Assembly (NCBI GenBank): GCA_024635495.1
Contig: JAGXIT010000001.1
Location: forward strand, 1-63,808
Length of the DNA stretch: 63,808 nt
Direction: 5' to 3'
Origin: Candidatus Saccharimonadota bacterium
GTDB taxonomy: Bacteria; Patescibacteriota; Saccharimonadia; Saccharimonadales; UBA4665
Numbering within the stretch: the stretch's first letter is position 1; every line of letters begins with the position of its first letter. The position numbers and the translations under genes were made by a program. This document shows positions 50,254-60,460 of this stretch, in pieces. A model generated the notes under the pieces. That model was not told the origin of the DNA, searched no databases, and saw only the letters and a program-made list of their open reading frames with translations.

Positions 50254-51534
<1,281 letters not shown>

Positions 51535-51536
51535 TC

Positions 51537-51542
51537 AGTATA
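51537..51542 (-). promoter_or_regulatory. -10 element of obg
   Basis: TATACT on the minus strand ends 8 nt before the ATG. Confidence 0.45.
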
Positions 51543-51554
51543 ACAGAGGTAGCA

Positions 51555-52664
51555 CTAATTGCGCGTAATATAGCTCGGATACGTACTGATCGGTATAGTC
51601 GCAGTGCCTACCCTGCCCCAGCCAGCGACACCATTCATGTCACTAATTTTCATTGTCCCGTTGTCGTATACTTCTTCGACAATACCGACGTGTCCAGCCC
51701 AACCAGCAGGCGTCTGGAAGATTGCACCGGCTGTTGGAGTCGAGCGGACTTTCCAACCACTGATCCGTGCATAGTACGCCCAGGTATTTGCATTTCCCCA
51801 GTTGCTTGGTGCGCCACCAACTGCTGCGGCGTAATACGTACACCAGCCGAAGTCATAGCCGTTTGAACCATAGCGTGGGATAAAACTATTCGAGAAATAG
51901 CTATTTGAGTTAACACTAGTTTGCACCTTGCCATCTGGGATGATGACACGCCGCCCGACAACGAGACCCTTCTCGCCATCATTGTACTGTGTAATCTTTT
52001 CGGTACTTGCACTGTATTTTTCGGCGAGCGTTTGCGGCGTATCACCACGCACAACTGTGTGGACTATGCCGGAAATTGGCGGAATAATAAGTTTATTGCC
52101 AGTGCTCAAATAATTACCAGAGATGCCATTTGACCAACGGATACTGTTTGAACTTACGCCAAACTTTTGTGCCAGGGTTGAGACGGTGTCACCAGACTGT
52201 ACTTTGTATTCAAAGATATCCTGCCAGCTCTTTAGGGCCGTCGAGACGACCTGCGGTTTCATGGAGATACCAGCCTCGCTCGTCGTAACCGATGCGGCGG
52301 TAACCTTCGCACTCTGTGCTTGGTTGATTATTGGTGTCTTCTCTGGCAAATTTGCGGTTTTTGCTATGTTCGCAGCAACATCATATGACGTAAGCCTGTC
52401 GACTGGGCTAACAACTTCAGAATTATCGGCATTTGTTGCCACGGCAGCGACGGTTGGACGCTCCTGCTGAGCGCTCGTTATAACAAATACAAGCACTGCA
52501 GCCAAGACAAACACGTTGCCCGCTACAAGCCCGGCACGAATAAAACGCTTCCTGATTATCTTGCGCTTAAGTGTTCTTTTGAGACGACTACTTGCGAGCT
52601 GTCGTCCTCTCTGTAATTTCTGGATTCTACCGGCCGTAACTGACCCAGTTGGTATCGTACTAAT
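51555..52664 (-). CDS. LysM and CHAP domain peptidoglycan hydrolase, probable ATT start
   Basis: 369 aa if read from ATT 52664. A strongly basic cytoplasmic N-terminus (GRIQKLQRGRQLASSRLKRTLKRK) precedes one membrane helix (AGLVAGNVFVLAAVLVFVITSA). Two LysM modules follow (YKVQSGDTVSTLAQKFGVS; HTVVRGDTPQTLAEKYSAS), then a CHAP domain with the catalytic Cys in FGWCTYYAAA and His in AGHVGIVEEV. It is probably an amidase or endopeptidase at the wall. AGGAG lies 7 nt before ATT, and no ATG, GTG or TTG occurs in frame until GTG 52514, which would cut the membrane helix and has no ribosome site. Confidence 0.85.
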   Translation of the reverse strand: MSTIPTGSVTAGRIQKLQRGRQLASSRLKRTLKRKIIRKRFIRAGLVAGNVFVLAAVLVFVITSAQQERPTVAAVATNADNSEVVSPVDRLTSYDVAANIAKTANLPEKTPIINQAQSAKVTAASVTTSEAGISMKPQVVSTALKSWQDIFEYKVQSGDTVSTLAQKFGVSSNSIRWSNGISGNYLSTGNKLIIPPISGIVHTVVRGDTPQTLAEKYSASTEKITQYNDGEKGLVVGRRVIIPDGKVQTSVNSNSYFSNSFIPRYGSNGYDFGWCTYYAAAVGGAPSNWGNANTWAYYARISGWKVRSTPTAGAIFQTPAGWAGHVGIVEEVYDNGTMKISDMNGVAGWGRVGTATIPISTYPSYITRN

Positions 52665-52686
52665 TTCTATTCTCCTGTAGCGATTT

Positions 52687-52703
52687 CCCTTATATGATAA
52701 GGG
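52687..52703 (-). promoter_or_regulatory. leader hairpin upstream of the ATT-start gene
   Basis: Perfect 7-bp stem CCCTTAT/ATAAGGG with a 3-nt loop, about 10 nt upstream of the AGGAG ribosome site. Confidence 0.45.
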
Positions 52704-52835
52704 CTATTACTTACGGATATATGTATGCACAAGGGGTTATAGCAAAACGACTATAACATAGCCTTAAAAAGCTACTCGCCAATCATAGCAAATACGCCTA
52801 TTCTATGCAAGCTATCGGTAGTCTTACAGCCCCCG

Positions 52836-53888
52836 TTATTTGCACAATTCAATGCAGTACTTTGCGGCGGCAGCTTCGTGTTCTGCTTGCGTACGAGTAA
52901 AATGAGTCACGCCATCATCTCCGGCAACAAAAAATAGCCAATCGGTATTCGCTGGATATGCCACCGCCATAAGCGTGCTTTCGCTGACATTACTAATAGG
53001 TGTTGGCGGCAAGCCGGTATGCAAACGAGTATTATATGGCGTGTCATAGAGCACACTTTGGCCTTTTCCGGCCAGCTCTGACCCGTAAAAGGCCGTCACG
53101 TCACTGCCTAGCTGCATGTCTAGTTGTATCCGCTTCAAGAACACTTGCGCAGCTTGTTCTCTATCTGATTGTGTTACAACTTCCTTTTCGACGATCGAGG
53201 CAAGGATCATACCTTGATACACAGAGAGGCCCTCTTGTGTAAAACGCTTTTTGATCGCGGGCGTTACATGAGACTGAAACTCAGCGAGCGATTGCTGAAT
53301 GATGTCTTTTGCAGTTGACTGACTAGTGCGTTCGTAGGAGTCTGGATAGAGATACCCCTCAAGATTGTTGCCTGCAGGTTTACTCGCGAGCGCGGCGCTG
53401 TTCTCGTACTGAGTGGGCTCAAGCGCCGCGTCAACAGATGCAGCCGAGAATCCCTGCTCTATGAGTGCTTCTCTAATTTGATCAAGCCGTTGCCCGGGCA
53501 ATATAGTCACTAAGCTTGTCGCGACCTTACCGTGTGTCAGCTGCGCGATGATGGCAGGTACACTTTGTGACTGGCTAAATTCGTACGTACCGGCCTGAAG
53601 GTACTGCGCAGCATGGTGAATGCGGGAGTATAACTCAAATGACCATGTCGAATGTATAAGGTTCGCCTGCTGTAAATCTGCCGCAATAGACGAAGGACTC
53701 GCACCCTCTTTGATGCTAATGGTCGTGGTTGTACTTGAAGTGTCCGCGACTGGGCGCAAATCACGATTATAGCTGTAGGCAGCGAATACAGCCCCCAAGA
53801 TCACAAGCCCCACAAGGACACCGAGAGATATAAGAGTGAATCGCTTCCACGCAAATTTTGACCGTCCATCGTACATACGATATGTCAC
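52836..53888 (-). CDS. mltG: endolytic murein transglycosylase MltG
   Basis: Cleaves nascent glycan strands in the membrane-proximal wall, setting strand length. 350 aa. One N-terminal membrane helix (LISLGVLVGLVILGAVFAAY), a LysM-like region, then the YceG catalytic core: LEGYLYPDSYE, ASIVEKEV with the catalytic Glu, YNTRLHTGLPPTPISN, and FVAGDDGVTHFTRTQAEH. The start may be GTG 53888 (GGAGG upstream) or ATG 53876; the GTG directly follows the ruvX stop. It lies in a unit with ruvX and the FtsA-like pair. Confidence 0.93.
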   Translation of the reverse strand: MTYRMYDGRSKFAWKRFTLISLGVLVGLVILGAVFAAYSYNRDLRPVADTSSTTTTISIKEGASPSSIAADLQQANLIHSTWSFELYSRIHHAAQYLQAGTYEFSQSQSVPAIIAQLTHGKVATSLVTILPGQRLDQIREALIEQGFSAASVDAALEPTQYENSAALASKPAGNNLEGYLYPDSYERTSQSTAKDIIQQSLAEFQSHVTPAIKKRFTQEGLSVYQGMILASIVEKEVVTQSDREQAAQVFLKRIQLDMQLGSDVTAFYGSELAGKGQSVLYDTPYNTRLHTGLPPTPISNVSESTLMAVAYPANTDWLFFVAGDDGVTHFTRTQAEHEAAAAKYCIELCK

Positions 53889-54311
53889 CTACGCCTCCAA
53901 TTCTTCGTTGAAATATCGTTCCAATATGAGCGCTGCTGCAACTGCATCAATATCACCTTTTTTGCCCGGGATGCCTCTATCTTGTCTGTCAAGAATTTGC
54001 TCCGCCTCCACACTCGTCAATGTTTCGTCGACGACCGTGATCGGTACATCTAATGTTTTTTGCAATTTCTCTATGAATGCTTCGACAACTTCTCCCTGTT
54101 TCTGAATGGTGCCATCCATACTACGGGGTAGGCCAACCACAACGCGCAGTACATCTTCAGCCCGCACGATGTGCTGCAACTCAGTGAAAATGTCACCGGT
54201 CGCATCAAGTGTCGTAAGTGGTCGCGGCAAGCGAGCAATACCATGAGCAATCGCTACCCCAATACGCTTTGCGCCATAGTCTATTCCGAGTACGTATTCA
54301 GGTTGAGCCAT
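53889..54311 (-). CDS. ruvX: RuvX/YqgF family nuclease
   Basis: RNase H-fold protein, implicated in 16S rRNA 5' maturation or Holliday junction processing. 140 aa. Motifs are GIDYGAKRIGVAIA with the first Asp, VVGLPRSMDG, VDETLTSVEAE and KGDIDAVAAALIL with the last Asp. It lies immediately between the 582-aa membrane protein and mltG; ruvX and mltG are often neighbours in bacteria. Confidence 0.92.
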   Translation of the reverse strand: MAQPEYVLGIDYGAKRIGVAIAHGIARLPRPLTTLDATGDIFTELQHIVRAEDVLRVVVGLPRSMDGTIQKQGEVVEAFIEKLQKTLDVPITVVDETLTSVEAEQILDRQDRGIPGKKGDIDAVAAALILERYFNEELEA

Positions 54312-54312
54312 A

Positions 54313-56061
54313 TTAGACCCCCGATGGTTTCACTATATCGATAGTGATTTTGTTCACATTGCTTGGTGCTGTTGTGACCCAAAACGGACTATACGTTACA
54401 TCGACCTTCGTCACACCGGGCATTTTACTGAGTAGCTCCTTGATATCGCCTGCCTTCTTGCCAGCTACTAATTCTTTGAGAGATTTCAGATTAAGTTCAG
54501 GTCCCGCCACAGATTCTACCGAGACCCCCACAACTGCATTCGTGGCAGTCGGGTCATCCTGTTTCGTAAACTTCGCCGTACTGACGCCGTCCTCTAGAAT
54601 CTTCTGTTTGTCATTGTCGATTTGGAGCTTCACATTCTCTCTCACAATTGTGCTGACATCGGACGCCTTCACACCGAGCATCGTATACGGCACCACGACC
54701 GTTACTGTTACTTTGTCGGCCTTGTCACCAGCCTTAGCGCTCGTGGTCAGCTCTTCGCTGCCCCCAGAAAGCGTGATGGCCACTGGCAGTAGGTTTTTCG
54801 CCCGTAAGGCAGTTTCGAGATCTTGGCTCACCACAGACGTATCTTGCTTAAGGGCTTTAGCCTTTGCATTATCGATATCTGTTTGTGATACAACCTTGCT
54901 GATGTCGTCGGTGCCACCACTCGCAGAACCAGTCGCAATACCAGCACCGGTAAACTTCGAGTCAGCCGGCAAATTATAGGCTGTACCACCTTTGAGTGCA
55001 CGTATCGTTATCTCATTTGAAGTGTACACCGCACAGGTTGGACTCGAGAAGCTATCAAAGCTATAAACCGCCTCTTCTTGAGTTATAAACGTCAAGCCAC
55101 TACTCGTGATGCTTGAACCAACTGGTACTGAGTCAGGCGTTAATCCTGGTGTCGTACATTCGGTGGCACTGAACGTAGCTGTACCTGTGGCGCGATCGCC
55201 GTTATTGACCTCACCGGTAGTGTCGGCCTCTTGGGTATAAGTCTTTTTAAGGGTTTCGGCGGTTGCAGGTAGAATCTTGTTCTCGGCATCAACCGATTTG
55301 GTAGCAGTATCGAGCGTGAGGCTTAGTTTCGTATCTATAACCTGCGAATCTGTCTGGATGCTTATGGCTGCTTTCGGCAATACTTTTGTCGCGAATATAC
55401 CACCGATTATCAGCAGGATGATAATGAGACTGCCCAGGATAAGCCCTACTCGAAATTTCGTAAAGCTCGGTATCTTGAGTTTATTATTCTTTTTTACAGG
55501 GGTGACATTCGGTACATTTGAGTCATCATCGAGCATAATCTCTTCCTCGACATTGCCAACCATAGCAGCACCACCAGCAGCAGATGCCAACTCACCAATC
55601 GGTACATCACTGACTTTGTCGGGATCAAAATCATCAACAGCCGCAGTACCATCCGCAATTGCAATTGGCTCGTCAATACTTTCGACTTCATCACTAATTT
55701 GTTCTGGTTCTGGCGGGATTATCGGACGGCTCGTCGGCGTATCGGCCACGTGCAGCCCGACTAGACCGGCAAGCGGTAGCAGGCTTGCTTCTGTTGTCAC
55801 TAGTACGAGATTCTTGCCTGCAGTAGTCGCACTGCGCTTGAGTAGCTTCATGTTTACGATACTCTGCAACATCGTTGCTCGCTTTGGCAATACCAAGGCG
55901 ATTATCTTGCCCTTTGCAGTCTTGACCTTCTCAATGATTGCCGTGATTTCGTCATCAACATCGATATAAATGGTCTCTTTTGCGCTCGTGCTCGAAATAG
56001 TCGCCAGTTTGGGGCTATCGGATGAATTGTTCATAGTATCGAGCTTGATCTTGTTAGACAT
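54313..56061 (-). CDS. single-pass membrane protein, 582 aa, partner of the FtsA-like ATPase
   Basis: Not firmly recognised. The N-terminal ~95 residues form an alpha/beta region (IYIDVDDEITAIIEKVKTAKGKIIALVLPK...). An acidic disordered linker with Asp/Glu clusters follows, then a basic patch and one membrane helix (about residues 213-236, LILGSLIIILLIIGGIFATK). A long outside region of beta modules follows, vaguely like baseplate-J or adhesin modules (GTATFSATECTTPG, ITIRALKGGTAYNLPA). The gene overlaps the FtsA-like gene by 8 bp, a strong sign of a joint complex linking cytoplasm to wall. A possible internal start is MNNSSDS. Confidence 0.65.
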   Translation of the reverse strand: MSNKIKLDTMNNSSDSPKLATISSTSAKETIYIDVDDEITAIIEKVKTAKGKIIALVLPKRATMLQSIVNMKLLKRSATTAGKNLVLVTTEASLLPLAGLVGLHVADTPTSRPIIPPEPEQISDEVESIDEPIAIADGTAAVDDFDPDKVSDVPIGELASAAGGAAMVGNVEEEIMLDDDSNVPNVTPVKKNNKLKIPSFTKFRVGLILGSLIIILLIIGGIFATKVLPKAAISIQTDSQVIDTKLSLTLDTATKSVDAENKILPATAETLKKTYTQEADTTGEVNNGDRATGTATFSATECTTPGLTPDSVPVGSSITSSGLTFITQEEAVYSFDSFSSPTCAVYTSNEITIRALKGGTAYNLPADSKFTGAGIATGSASGGTDDISKVVSQTDIDNAKAKALKQDTSVVSQDLETALRAKNLLPVAITLSGGSEELTTSAKAGDKADKVTVTVVVPYTMLGVKASDVSTIVRENVKLQIDNDKQKILEDGVSTAKFTKQDDPTATNAVVGVSVESVAGPELNLKSLKELVAGKKAGDIKELLSKMPGVTKVDVTYSPFWVTTAPSNVNKITIDIVKPSGV

Positions 56062-57352
56062 GTAAAATCCTATCGATTTTTTCTTTTACGGTATCGCCGT
56101 TCTTGCCCGTATATTGTACCGTATCAAGTCCTACGCGTAGTAGTCCCATAGCGGTGATAAAGGTATGATCAGTAACCTTACCGGTTGTATCGGTGATGCC
56201 GACAACTTGTTCTGGGTGAATGTATTCCACGATAGGCTTACGAGTAAACGGCAGTGTACTGTACCAGTTTGTGTCGTGTAGCCTGTCTTTGAGCATTTGT
56301 AGGCTCGAACCTCCGCCACACAGATATACTCGGTGTGGAAGATGGTCAAGCGCTGTAAATTCGCTGAGTGCGAGCTCAACACCACTCATCCAGACATTCA
56401 GGACTTTATCGAGCGATGCTTCAACTTCTTTTGCTTTTTTTGCAGATAAATCGCCTTCGGCTAGGCCAACCTTGAGCTCTTCAGCCTTCTCAAATTCAAT
56501 AGCGAGGTCTCGTTCAACGGTCCTCGTGTAGGCTCGTCCACCGATACCAAACATTTTAGTACCTTGGACTCCACCATCATTAACGACAGCGATATCGGTT
56601 GTGCCGCCGCCGACGTCCATCAATATCGCACTCATACTGGCAGATTGATCATCGCCGATCACCGATCGTGCGACGGCGAATGGTTCAGCCGCAACTGCAA
56701 CAAGGTCAAGGTCGAGCTGTTGTGCTGTTCGCTCAAGTGCCCCAATGTGAATGAGTGGCGCAAATGCAGTGTATAACTGCACCGTCACATCACGACCCTG
56801 GAATCCCACGGGGTTCGTAACAGTATAGCCATCGATTTCGATACCGACGAGTGCGCTGTTTACGAGCTTGACTTCGACTTGTTTACCGCCGAGCTCCCAC
56901 GCAAGTTGCTGTTTGGCTTTTGCGGCGGCGCGTTTCTGGACAAGTCCAATAATCCGCTCAACCTCAGGTAAATCGAGTGCCGTGTCGGGGTCTTTGCGCA
57001 CAACTCGGACAGTTGTTGTGGTGCCCTTCACGAGTTCACCAGCGATGCCAATAACTGCGCTTCGCACACTTACTCCTGCTTGTTGCTCAGCTTCATTGAG
57101 TGCAGTGTCACAATTTTCGACGACGCCACCAATATCGGCAATGGCACCAGCTTGCATATCACTGAGCTTTTGGTGAGCACGGCCTGCCCCGATAACTTCG
57201 ATACCCCCGTCAGTCACCTTACCGATGAGCGCCTTAACATACTCGGTACCGATATCGAGTGCAACGAGGTATTTATCTGGGCTTTCGGCTGTCTTACTCA
57301 TCTTCACTCGAGCAACGGCGGCCGTCTTGAGGTCCTTTATCTTATCAAGCAT
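56054..57352 (-). CDS. FtsA/PilM-like actin-fold ATPase
   Basis: 432 aa. Actin-superfamily signatures: phosphate-1 YLVALDIGTEYVKALIGKV, phosphate-2 AILMDVGGGTTDIAVV and adenosine motif VYLCGGGSSLQ. SHS2-like segments lie between (SVRSAVIGIAGELVKG). FtsA recruits the divisome to FtsZ, and PilM works with pilus assembly. No pilN, pilO or ftsZ gene is adjacent here, so the choice is open; the overlapping membrane partner is the best clue. TAAAAT ends 9 nt before the ATG. Confidence 0.85.
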   Translation of the reverse strand: MLDKIKDLKTAAVARVKMSKTAESPDKYLVALDIGTEYVKALIGKVTDGGIEVIGAGRAHQKLSDMQAGAIADIGGVVENCDTALNEAEQQAGVSVRSAVIGIAGELVKGTTTTVRVVRKDPDTALDLPEVERIIGLVQKRAAAKAKQQLAWELGGKQVEVKLVNSALVGIEIDGYTVTNPVGFQGRDVTVQLYTAFAPLIHIGALERTAQQLDLDLVAVAAEPFAVARSVIGDDQSASMSAILMDVGGGTTDIAVVNDGGVQGTKMFGIGGRAYTRTVERDLAIEFEKAEELKVGLAEGDLSAKKAKEVEASLDKVLNVWMSGVELALSEFTALDHLPHRVYLCGGGSSLQMLKDRLHDTNWYSTLPFTRKPIVEYIHPEQVVGITDTTGKVTDHTFITAMGLLRVGLDTVQYTGKNGDTVKEKIDRILHV

Positions 57353-57361
57353 ATCCGCTTT

Positions 57362-57367
57362 ATTTTA
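57362..57367 (-). promoter_or_regulatory. -10 element of the FtsA-like gene
   Basis: TAAAAT on the minus strand ends 9 nt before the ATG. Confidence 0.35.
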
Positions 57368-57432
57368 GCACATTCAAGGTCACTTCACCGAAAGAGAGAT
57401 GAAGATTTTTCACCCCAAGAAGAACGGTGTGT

Positions 57433-59313
57433 CTAGGCTAACACCGCTTTGACGCGACGGATACCAGCACTTGACGATTCTTCTTTGGTGATTTTGAAGT
57501 GTTTGCCGCCTTCACCAAGTTGGCCGGTGCGATCGACGTGCGGGCCCCCACAAATTTCGAGTGAAACAATATGGTCATCTTCGCCCATTTGGTACACCTT
57601 TACCGTATCGCCATAGCGTTCACCGAACGGTCCAATTGCACCCATATCAAGGGCTTCCTGTGTTGGGTATTCCGTAAATTTCACCGGTACGTCTTCTACG
57701 ATCCAGCCATTTACAAGCTCCTCGGCTTGGGTTATTTCTTCTGGCGTCACTTTGCGGTCTAGGTTAAAGTCGAATCGCAAGCGCTCTTCGGTGATGTTAC
57801 TACCGTGTTGACGAAGTTCTGGCCCGAGTATTTGACGCAAAGCTGATTGCAATAAGTGCGTGGCGGTGTGGTACTTCTTGTGAATATCATCCTGTCCGCC
57901 CAATCCGCCCCTGAAAGCGCCCTTCGCTGCCGTCCGACTGCGTTCGCGCTGTTCTTGCATCTTTGTGTCGAACTCTGCCCGCCAGTTATCTGACAGCTTC
58001 AAATCACGTTTGAAAGCTTCTTCTGTACTGAGTTCAACCGGGAAGCCGAATGTATCGTAAAGCGTAAATAATTCATCGCCGGTTAGACCGTTTTCGGCAA
58101 AGCGCTCAAGCTGATGTAGCCCCTTTCGTAATGTCTGGCGGAAGACTTTTTCTTCTTTTACAAGTACCGCAATCACCTCATCGCGATTCGCCTTTACCTC
58201 TGGGAAATCAGCCTCGTACATATCAGCGATAACCGGCACAACCTCTTCGAGGAAGTTCTGTTCGATACCGAGCTCAAAGCTATAGCGAATCGCCCGGCGT
58301 AGCAGACGTCGCATCACATAGCCCTGTTCCTTATTGCTTGGCTTGCAGCCGTCTACAGCGAGGAATGTCGCTGCACGTAAGTGGTCTGCAATCACACGCA
58401 TACTCTCGGTATGGCTTTCGTAGTTTTTAGCAGAGAGGGTTTGCAGTTTTTCGATAATTGGCCACATGAGGCTGATTTTGAAGACGTCTGGATTGCCTAG
58501 TTTCGCTGCGGCGATGCGTTCAAGCCCTGAGCCGTGGTCAATATTCGGCTTCTCGAGTGGTTCAAAGGTGCCCTCGGCTACTTTTTTGTACGCCATGAAG
58601 ACATTGTTACCAATCTCCATGAATCGCCCACAATCGCAGTTTGGATGGCAATGCGCTCCAAAATCTGGGTTGTGTGGTGTCCCAAAATCATAGAACATCT
58701 CACTATCAGGGCCACACGGGTCACCAACCGGTGTCGTTTCGGGCCCGCCATTGCGGCTCCACCAGTTTTTACTGCCGTCGTAGTAGAAGATACGCTCGCC
58801 ATCTTTAATGCCTCGTGCATAGCCATCTTCCTCTGAGCCAATTTCTGCCTCGCCATGTGATAACTTGTGCTTTTTGTATAATCGCGCCCAGACAGCTGCG
58901 GCTTCGGTATCCTTAGGGATATCGTAGCGTTTTTCACCGATGTAACACGTGATATACACCTTCGACATATCGAGTCCGACCACATCACTCAGAAATTCAA
59001 ACATCCACTCAATCTGCTGCTCTTTGAAGTAGTCACCCATGCTCCAGTTGCCTAGCATTTCAAAAAATGTTGTGTGGCGATTATCACCGATAGCATCAAT
59101 GTCCTGTGCTCGCAGGCACGTTTGGCTATTAGTTATTCGATTACCTTCTGGGTGTGGTTTGCCGAGTAGATACGGGATCATTGGCTGCATGCCACTTCCT
59201 GTGAATAGCGTCGTCGGGTCACCTTCTAATACGAGTGGTGCACGAGCAACGACAGCGTGCCCACGCTTTTTATAAAAATCGATATACGAGTTCCGGATGT
59301 CCTGTGCATTCAT
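57433..59313 (-). CDS. alaS: alanyl-tRNA synthetase, short form
   Basis: Charges tRNA-Ala. 626 aa against about 870 in most bacteria. The catalytic domain is intact (RNSYIDFYKKRGHAVV, FTGSGMQPMIPYL, ETTPVGDPCGPDSEMF, DHGSGLERIAA), as is the tRNA-binding helical region. The editing domain is present with HxxxH in HTATHLLQSAL and the Cys/His pair in EICGGPHVDRTGQLG. It ends at SSSAGIRRVKAVLA, so the oligomerisation and C-Ala region is missing. TAGAAT with extended -10 ends 8 nt before the ATG. Confidence 0.96.
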   Translation of the reverse strand: MNAQDIRNSYIDFYKKRGHAVVARAPLVLEGDPTTLFTGSGMQPMIPYLLGKPHPEGNRITNSQTCLRAQDIDAIGDNRHTTFFEMLGNWSMGDYFKEQQIEWMFEFLSDVVGLDMSKVYITCYIGEKRYDIPKDTEAAAVWARLYKKHKLSHGEAEIGSEEDGYARGIKDGERIFYYDGSKNWWSRNGGPETTPVGDPCGPDSEMFYDFGTPHNPDFGAHCHPNCDCGRFMEIGNNVFMAYKKVAEGTFEPLEKPNIDHGSGLERIAAAKLGNPDVFKISLMWPIIEKLQTLSAKNYESHTESMRVIADHLRAATFLAVDGCKPSNKEQGYVMRRLLRRAIRYSFELGIEQNFLEEVVPVIADMYEADFPEVKANRDEVIAVLVKEEKVFRQTLRKGLHQLERFAENGLTGDELFTLYDTFGFPVELSTEEAFKRDLKLSDNWRAEFDTKMQEQRERSRTAAKGAFRGGLGGQDDIHKKYHTATHLLQSALRQILGPELRQHGSNITEERLRFDFNLDRKVTPEEITQAEELVNGWIVEDVPVKFTEYPTQEALDMGAIGPFGERYGDTVKVYQMGEDDHIVSLEICGGPHVDRTGQLGEGGKHFKITKEESSSAGIRRVKAVLA

Positions 59314-59321
59314 ATGGAATT

Positions 59322-59327
59322 ATTCTA
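59322..59327 (-). promoter_or_regulatory. extended -10 element of alaS
   Basis: CTGTTAGAATA on the minus strand, with TAGAAT ending 8 nt before the ATG. The same 11-mer precedes mnmA and the membrane histidine kinase. Confidence 0.55.
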
Positions 59328-59351
59328 ACAGAGGTGACGAAAGGAACAAAA

Positions 59352-60395
59352 TTAGATAACAATGCCGCCGCCAACGACACGATTACCGTCATAGAAAACG
59401 GCAGACTGGCCAGGTGTAATTGCTCGCATAGCGCTCTCTAGTTGTACTACAGCCGTTTTCTCGTCTAGGGCGACCGTGCAATCGATAAGCTCAGCGCGGT
59501 AGCGTGTGCGCACCTGATAGGTTTTGCCCGCCTCGGGCGCTTCGTTTATCCAGTGTAGCTCCGTGAGCTTCAGGCTATCATGCCAAAGCTTGTCATCCTG
59601 CAAGTCCGTCGTGACATAGACCTCGTTTTTTGTCATGTCCTTGCCGGTGACGTAATAGGGCAAACCCCCACCCGCACCAAGCCCAGAGCGCTGTCCTATG
59701 GTATAAAATATCGCGCCATCATGTTTACCGACGTATACACCGTGTTGATCAAAAATATCGCCGTGGGCTTGCTCACCCAGCTCGTGCAATAAAAAGTCTT
59801 TGATACCGACCTTACCAACGAAGCAGATGCCCTGACTATCCTTTTTCTGTGCAGTGGCAAGCCCGAGTCGGGCCGCTTCTGCCCGCACCTCGCCCTTCGT
59901 ATCAAATTCACCGATTGGCATCAATGAGTGGGCTAGTGCGTCCTCGGTCACCCGATACAAGAAATATGTCTGGTCTTTTTCGACATTTGCGGCCGCGAGG
60001 AGCCGCCCATCTTTCGTTTTTGCATAATGCCCGGTCGCGATCATATCAGCACCATCTGCAAGTGCTGTTTCGAGGAATAGTTTGAACTTCACTTCTTGAT
60101 TGCACATGATGTCTGGGTTAGGCGTAAGCCCCTTGCGATAGCCGTCGAGCATGTAGTCGACAACCCGCTGGCGATATTCCGTCTCGAAGTCGTACATCTT
60201 GAATGGTATGCCGAGTTGCACTGCTACTCGTTTGGCATCTTGATAATCATCTTTCCATGGACATACCATACCCGGCAGGTCTTGGCTCCAGTTCTTCATG
60301 TATACGCCCGTGACGGCATAACCCTGCTCCAGCAGCTTTGCTGCGGTCACTGAGCTATCGACACCACCACTAAGTCCAACGTATACCTGTTTCAT
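59352..60395 (-). CDS. mnmA: tRNA-specific 2-thiouridylase
   Basis: Thiolates U34 of tRNA-Lys, -Glu and -Gln. 347 aa. PP-loop VGLSGGVDSSVTAAKL, first catalytic Cys in PDIMCNQEVKFK, ATGHYAKTKDG, and second Cys in KDSQGICFVGK; C-terminal barrel present. TAGAAT (extended -10) ends 9 nt before the ATG. Two of its likely substrates' families, tRNA-Glu(UUC) and tRNA-Lys, have genes in this window, though the Lys tRNA here has a CUU anticodon. Confidence 0.96.
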   Translation of the reverse strand: MKQVYVGLSGGVDSSVTAAKLLEQGYAVTGVYMKNWSQDLPGMVCPWKDDYQDAKRVAVQLGIPFKMYDFETEYRQRVVDYMLDGYRKGLTPNPDIMCNQEVKFKLFLETALADGADMIATGHYAKTKDGRLLAAANVEKDQTYFLYRVTEDALAHSLMPIGEFDTKGEVRAEAARLGLATAQKKDSQGICFVGKVGIKDFLLHELGEQAHGDIFDQHGVYVGKHDGAIFYTIGQRSGLGAGGGLPYYVTGKDMTKNEVYVTTDLQDDKLWHDSLKLTELHWINEAPEAGKTYQVRTRYRAELIDCTVALDEKTAVVQLESAMRAITPGQSAVFYDGNRVVGGGIVI

Positions 60396-60404
60396 ACGTC
60401 ACCT

Positions 60405-60410
60405 ATTCTA
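60405..60410 (-). promoter_or_regulatory. extended -10 element of mnmA
   Basis: CTGTTAGAATA on the minus strand, with TAGAAT ending 9 nt before the ATG. Confidence 0.55.
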
Positions 60411-60460
60411 ACAGACCCTGGTAAAGCTATATAGTTTTGTACTATCGTAGGGGTTTGGGA

